A stretch of 8,113 bases of DNA, taken from positions 1 to 8,113 of the forward strand of contig JBAZPZ010000090.1 in NCBI GenBank assembly GCA_041645495.1. The letters run 5' to 3'. Origin of the DNA: 0-14-0-20-45-22 sp041645495. Lineage in GTDB: Bacteria > Fidelibacterota > UBA2242. Position 1 is the first letter of the stretch; each line of letters opens with the position of its first letter. Of this stretch, positions 4,673 to 8,113 are shown in pieces. The notes beneath the pieces were generated by a model that ran no database searches, was not told the DNA's origin, and was given only the letters and a program-made list of their open reading frames with translations. Both the position numbers and the translations under genes were made by a program.

Positions 4673-6496
4673 TCATCGATACACCGCCGCAATGATTAAC
4701 AACATTAGAAATCCGATGACGATCCACAAATTGTACATCTGCAACATCCCGCGATGCAGAGAACTGAAAAAATTAGCCAGCGCGATTGCACCTTTCGAGA
4801 ACAGATTGTAGCAGTCGAAATATTTCCGCTCCGCCCAATCGTAAAGCGAACGAAGCGGACTCATTTGCCGGATTTCGTTGTAAAAAGCGGTACCGGTAAT
4901 CCTAAACTTTTCTTCTGCGTCCATCCCGCCGAGATAATTCTCATCGAATCGCACGCGCCGGGTTGCAAAATAGATCAACAAGCCGACGAGAAATGCCGCA
5001 CCGAACAGCCAGAAGATGAGCAATGGATCGTAGAAACCTGCAAATACAGGAATTGCCAAACCGCTTTGCGTCAGGATTGGGAAAATCAATCGCTTCAGCG
5101 GCAACGGCATCGCAAACAATCCGAAAACGACGCAACCCAGAGCGAGCGATAGCGTCGCAATCCATTGATTGACCGGCGCTTCCGTAACGCCATCCAGTGA
5201 TTTCGGTCGTTTTCCCAGATAGATCGCATGGAGAAATTTCATGAAACTCGCCAGTGTAAGCGCGCTTCCGAAAACCGCTAAAACCAAACAAACCAACAGC
5301 CAAACTTGAGCGCCTTTTGAGGCGCCCGCAATGACTTCAAACATTCCCTGATAAACCAACCATTTCGAGAAAAAACCGTTTAACGGCGGAATTCCGGAGA
5401 TCGATAGCGCACCGATGAGCGCGGCAATAAACGTTAACGGCATTTTCTTCGCAAGTCCGCCCAAGTCGTCTAAATTGCTGGTTCCCGTTTTCTTTTCAAC
5501 GGAGCCCAGTGAGAGAAATAGCGTGGATTTGTAGATCACATGATTAATCATGTGAAACAGTCCGCCAATAAAGGCAATGATGCTTCCGCTTCCGACGCCC
5601 ATGATCATATAACCCACCTGACTGACGGTCGAGTAACCCAAAAATTTCCTTCCGTTATTCTGGATCATCGCCATCATCACGGCGGTAATAACGGTCAACG
5701 CTCCCAGCGTGATCAGCAGGTAATTAATCCATACGGGAACTGCGTACAGCGACAACATCATCCTCGCCAGTAAATAGATTCCCAACAATTTATCCAACGA
5801 TGCCGGAAGCAGTGCAGCGCTTTCAATCGGTGAGTCTTTTGAAAAATCCGGAACCCACGTATGAAGTGGAAATCCGCCGGCTTTCGCAAAAGAGGCGATG
5901 AGCAAACAGAAAAATGCTGTAATTGCGAGTTCGCCACTGAGAATAAGATGCGTATTCCACAACGACATTTTTGACGACGGTTCCAGAAATCCGATCAGCA
6001 ACAGACCGAGGATCAGGAACACGTCGCTCCCGCCGACGATGATGAATGTTTTTTTGGCAGTCTTCGGTGTATCGTTCGTCTTGCCCAGCAACGCAAACAG
6101 ATACAATGTAATTCCCGTCAACCCCCAGAAGATCATCAGCACGACGGAATGAACAGCCAGAATCGCTCCGTTGCAGAAGGCGACCGTCATCGGAAATAGA
6201 ATGAAGAACGAACTTTGGATTTCCTTATCAACCCCTTTCAGCGAGAAAACGAGGATGATAAAACTCAGCGCCTGCGAAAAGATCAACGTAAAAAAGCCGA
6301 GTTTGTCCATGGAAAAAACGAGTCGGTCGTACATCGAAAAATCGGCAGGCGATTTTATGTAAATCTGATAACACAAAAAGAGTAAAAAAACCGAGCCGAG
6401 AAACGTCAACGCCTTTCGAATTACGACGGGGAAAAAGAGATTGATGACGGAAATCGCCAGTGGAACGGCTATGAATAAAACCAATAGATTAATCAT
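4673..6496 (-). CDS. Large NuoL/MrpA-N-like proton-antiporter subunit
   Basis: This 607-residue polytopic protein belongs to the proton-conducting antiporter-like family (NuoL/M/N, MrpA, MrpD, HyfB). Visible family features are the TM7 lysine in AKAGGFPLHTWVPD (Lys205), a lysine in SLDKLLGIYLLAR (Lys236), FHMINHVIYKSTLF with His315, His319 and Lys323, and SISGIPPLNGFFSK at 365-378. The TM5 glutamate, normally in an FWE context, is glycine here (FWGLTG, Gly125). After the core comes a long tail: a polar, probably amphipathic stretch at about 515-580, then a final membrane helix (588-605). The tail recalls the end of NuoL. By position it takes the place of the MrpA N-terminal domain: MbhDE, MrpB, C, D, E, F and G follow in order. 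The ATG at 6496 has GGAGGG six bases upstream. A second-copy MrpD-like (MbxH'-type) assignment is the main alternative, so I give no symbol. Confidence 0.88.
   Translation of the reverse strand: MINLLVLFIAVPLAISVINLFFPVVIRKALTFLGSVFLLFLCYQIYIKSPADFSMYDRLVFSMDKLGFFTLIFSQALSFIILVFSLKGVDKEIQSSFFILFPMTVAFCNGAILAVHSVVLMIFWGLTGITLYLFALLGKTNDTPKTAKKTFIIVGGSDVFLILGLLLIGFLEPSSKMSLWNTHLILSGELAITAFFCLLIASFAKAGGFPLHTWVPDFSKDSPIESAALLPASLDKLLGIYLLARMMLSLYAVPVWINYLLITLGALTVITAVMMAMIQNNGRKFLGYSTVSQVGYMIMGVGSGSIIAFIGGLFHMINHVIYKSTLFLSLGSVEKKTGTSNLDDLGGLAKKMPLTFIAALIGALSISGIPPLNGFFSKWLVYQGMFEVIAGASKGAQVWLLVCLVLAVFGSALTLASFMKFLHAIYLGKRPKSLDGVTEAPVNQWIATLSLALGCVVFGLFAMPLPLKRLIFPILTQSGLAIPVFAGFYDPLLIFWLFGAAFLVGLLIYFATRRVRFDENYLGGMDAEEKFRITGTAFYNEIRQMSPLRSLYDWAERKYFDCYNLFSKGAIALANFFSSLHRGMLQMYNLWIVIGFLMLLIIAAVYR
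5536..5555. repeat. Perfect 20-base palindrome inside the large antiporter gene
   Basis: The sequence reads the same on both strands (half-site TCACATGATT). It lies over the codons for the conserved His-Met-Ile-Asn-His-Val motif of the 607-residue subunit. The codons CAC ATG ATT are the reverse complement of AAT CAT GTG, so the protein motif and codon choice produce the symmetry. Its ends resemble TCACA/TGTGA dyads of CRP/FNR-like sites, but the orientation is the opposite of a CRP site and it lies deep in a gene. Confidence 0.5.
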
Positions 6497-7673
6497 GGAT
6501 TTCCCTCCGAACTCGTTCGGTTTTTTCCCTCGACAACTTCAGCAAATCCACCGCCACTGGATTTCGATTCGCGTCGATCAACTGAATTGTCCGCTCCGTA
6601 CAGCAATAACATGGATCGACAGCCGCCAGCGTGATCAACGCGTCGGCGACCGGAATTCCTTTGCATGATGCGACATATGTCGGAATGTTAACATAACTGG
6701 GAGCGCGCACTTTGTGGCGGATCGGTCTATTCGTTCCATCGCTTCGGATGTAATGAAAAACCTCGCCGCGCGGCGCTTCGTATCGTCCGATTCCCTCTCC
6801 CGCTGACACTTCTTTCACGTCGTTTAAAATCGCTCCCTGGACAACTTTGAGTTTTTCAAGACACTGCCGAACTATTTTCGTGGATTCCAGCGTTTCCAAA
6901 ACCCGAACGACGAGTTTATCGTAAACATCCCCATTTTTTTTCACAATCATATTAAAATCAACCAGATCATAGGCATCCGTCGGGTCATCTTTCCGAACAT
7001 CTATCGCGATTCCGGATGCACGAGCAGTCGGTCCGACGGCGCACAGATCGACGGCGGCCTGATGTGTCAATATTCCCACATTTTTCAGGCGCGAACGCAA
7101 AACCGGATCGTCTTTTGCGGCTCCGGCAATCATCACCATTTTTTTATCGACAATATCGAGATCTTCGAGCAGTTTGGGAATGATCACCGGATCGACATCG
7201 CGCGCAACGCCGCCGACGCGCATCATGCCGTAATGGTTGCGGTTGCCTGTGATCATCTCGAACATCTGCAAAATCGGCTCGCGGTATTTCCACGCCCACA
7301 TCCAGAGTGTGTCGTAACCGATGAAATGACCGGCCAAACCAATCCACAGCAGATGGCTGTGAATGCGTTCCAGTTCGCCGATGAGCGTCCGGATGTATCT
7401 GGCTCTCAGCGGGATTTCGATGTTGTCGATGTCTTCGATGGCGTGAACCAGCGCCAGTGGATGCGACGTCGAACAAATTCCGCAAATCCGCTCGACCAAG
7501 AAAATCGACTGCGTAAACGTCTTTGATTCCGAGATGAATTCATGTCCGCGGTGCATCCAGCCAATCTCCAGATCGATGTCCACGACGGTTTCGCCATCGA
7601 CTTTCAACTCAAAATATTCGGCTTCCTCCAATAAAGGATGAAACGGACCGACGGGAATTTTATTCACACTCAT
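6489..7673 (-). CDS. mbhL: Group 4 [NiFe]-hydrogenase large (catalytic) subunit, MbhL-like
   Basis: This 394-residue protein should hold the [NiFe(CN)2CO] site that interconverts protons and H2 at the membrane surface. The N-terminus GPFHPLLEEAEYFEL and the HRGHE at 41-45 are typical of the NuoD/MbhL family. The L1 motif RICGICSTSH (62-71) supplies Cys64 and Cys67. The L2 motif DPCYCCTER (353-361) supplies Cys355 and Cys358. All four nickel ligands are therefore present, which separates it from NuoD and argues against the Mbx-type sulfane-reductase relatives, whose cysteine set is reported to be incomplete. Cys357, between the two L2 ligands, is an unusual extra cysteine. Thirty-three residues follow Arg361; some group 4 enzymes such as HycE are processed just after this motif, while others are not. 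The gene overlaps the NuoC-like gene by 4 bases and the next antiporter gene by 8. The Mrp-rich context suggests an Mbh-like subgroup, but the exact subgroup needs a tree. Confidence 0.93.
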   Translation of the reverse strand: MSVNKIPVGPFHPLLEEAEYFELKVDGETVVDIDLEIGWMHRGHEFISESKTFTQSIFLVERICGICSTSHPLALVHAIEDIDNIEIPLRARYIRTLIGELERIHSHLLWIGLAGHFIGYDTLWMWAWKYREPILQMFEMITGNRNHYGMMRVGGVARDVDPVIIPKLLEDLDIVDKKMVMIAGAAKDDPVLRSRLKNVGILTHQAAVDLCAVGPTARASGIAIDVRKDDPTDAYDLVDFNMIVKKNGDVYDKLVVRVLETLESTKIVRQCLEKLKVVQGAILNDVKEVSAGEGIGRYEAPRGEVFHYIRSDGTNRPIRHKVRAPSYVNIPTYVASCKGIPVADALITLAAVDPCYCCTERTIQLIDANRNPVAVDLLKLSREKTERVRREIHD

Positions 7674-8101
7674 TCTGTCCTCCCGAATCTCATAGGTTGC
7701 TTCAATCCCCTCGGATGATGGATCGTCAGCAATTCCTCCATCCGCGGATGTCCATCGAATTCGATTCCCCACAGATCGAACATCTCGCGTTCGATCCATA
7801 CCGCACCGCCGATGATTGAAGTGATGGATGGAACTTTCGGGTGTTCTTTATCGGTGATGACGACTCTTGGACAGAAATATTGCCCGGCTCTGTCCAATGA
7901 AAAATGATACAAGATTTCAATTCCGTGCATCATTTCCATCGCCGTCGCAGTGGATAGACGACAACCGAGATTCTTGAATAAGTATTCGGCAACTTCGCAG
8001 AGATTTTCTGATCCGACATTAAAATAAAACCGTTGTTTCTTGTCGATCAAGTGAGAGATTTTTCCATCCATTCTCTCCTTGAACTGGTCAATTTCTTGCA
8101 T
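7670..8101 (-). CDS. mbhK: NuoC/MbhK-like 30 kDa subunit of a group 4 [NiFe]-hydrogenase
   Basis: This 143-residue soluble protein matches the respiratory-chain 30 kDa subunit family (NuoC; MbhK in Mbh). In complex I and group 4 hydrogenases this subunit packs against the large subunit in the peripheral arm and carries no cofactor. The family hallmark is clear at residues 90-125: VPSITSIIGGAVWIERE, then DLWGIEFDGHP and an LL pair. The length is normal for the short, unfused form; HycE-type enzymes fuse this domain to the large subunit. I chose the ATG at 8101 because GGGAG lies six bases upstream. An internal ATG at 8071 also has a GGAG, but only three bases away, and would remove ten residues. 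The stop overlaps the next start in an ATGA. A TGA sits directly before the start (8104-8102), so an upstream gene may end there. Confidence 0.9.
   Translation of the reverse strand: MQEIDQFKERMDGKISHLIDKKQRFYFNVGSENLCEVAEYLFKNLGCRLSTATAMEMMHGIEILYHFSLDRAGQYFCPRVVITDKEHPKVPSITSIIGGAVWIEREMFDLWGIEFDGHPRMEELLTIHHPRGLKQPMRFGRTE
7679..7684 (-). promoter_or_regulatory. Shine-Dalgarno site that sets the large-subunit start
   Basis: GGGAGG on the minus strand lies five bases before the ATG at 7673. The reading frame stays open upstream to an ATG at 7799, but that start would lie inside the NuoC-like gene and add 42 residues unlike the family. The ribosome site and the ATGA overlap with the upstream stop both favour 7673. 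Confidence 0.8.
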
Positions 8102-8113
8102 TCAGCACTCCCA

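Noticed and set aside
4754..5152. Plus-strand open frame of 132 codons opposite the large antiporter gene
   Set aside because: No ribosome site or domain is visible; the opposite strand encodes continuous conserved membrane protein.
7062..7526. Plus-strand open frame of 154 codons opposite the hydrogenase large subunit
   Set aside because: It lies wholly inside a gene with unmistakable family motifs on the other strand, has no recognisable domain, and its histidine/glutamine-rich composition is what reverse reading of this gene gives.
6489..7673. Mbx-type (sulfane sulfur reductase) catalytic subunit
   Set aside because: The complete RxCGxC and DPCxxC ligand set favours a true [NiFe] centre, although a second antiporter-like subunit in the cluster also recalls Mbx. 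A phylogeny would settle the point.
16..8101. Respiratory complex I (Nuo) or Fpo-type operon
   Set aside because: The large subunit keeps all four nickel-ligand cysteines, and MrpB, C, E, F and G homologues are present, neither of which is expected in complex I.

Overview
The window is one continuous minus-strand gene cluster, read from base 8113 down to base 1. It encodes most of a membrane-bound group 4 [NiFe]-hydrogenase joined to a complete Mrp-type cation/proton antiporter module (an Mbh-like, ferredoxin-linked energy-converting hydrogenase). Eleven genes are supported. Both ends of the cluster lie outside the window. Adjacent genes overlap by 4 or 8 bases or lie within 37 bases of each other, almost all have a strong Shine-Dalgarno sequence, and I see no internal promoter or terminator. 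It therefore looks like one translationally coupled operon.

Layout in transcription order. (1) Hydrogenase peripheral arm: a NuoC/MbhK-like subunit (8101-7670) and the [NiFe] large subunit (7673-6489), which keeps all four nickel-binding cysteines. (2) Ion-translocation module: a 607-residue NuoL/MrpA-N-like antiporter subunit (6496-4673), a fused MbhD+MbhE (MrpA C-terminal) protein (4635-4084), then MrpB (4087-3638), MrpC (3641-3297), MrpD (3300-1825), MrpE (1822-1316), MrpF (1319-957) and MrpG (964-623). This is the A-B-C-D-E-F-G order of stand-alone mrp operons, with MrpA split in two. (3) Electron input: a two-[4Fe-4S] NuoI/HycF-like protein with extra C-terminal CxxC pairs (618-16). A possible further gene begins at 26-24 and runs off the window.

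Expected action, from knowledge of Mbh/Ech-type enzymes: reduced ferredoxin gives electrons to the iron-sulfur subunits. They pass to the [NiFe] centre, where protons become H2, and the energy drives H+/Na+ movement through the Mrp-like subunits; the reverse direction is also possible. The small electron-transfer subunit (NuoB/MbhJ) and the membrane anchor (NuoH/MbhM) are needed for such a complex and are not in the window. They probably lie just upstream of 8113 or downstream of 1.

Organism: the cluster implies an anaerobic or facultative prokaryote with ferredoxin- and H2-based metabolism. Base composition looks moderate and even throughout, and the strong AGGAGG-type ribosome sites fit a bacterium, but I cannot name a phylum. 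The enzyme class is known. The unusual points are the embedded full mrp set, a glutamate-to-glycine change at the key TM5 site of the large antiporter subunit, an extra cysteine beside a nickel ligand, and extensions on several subunits.
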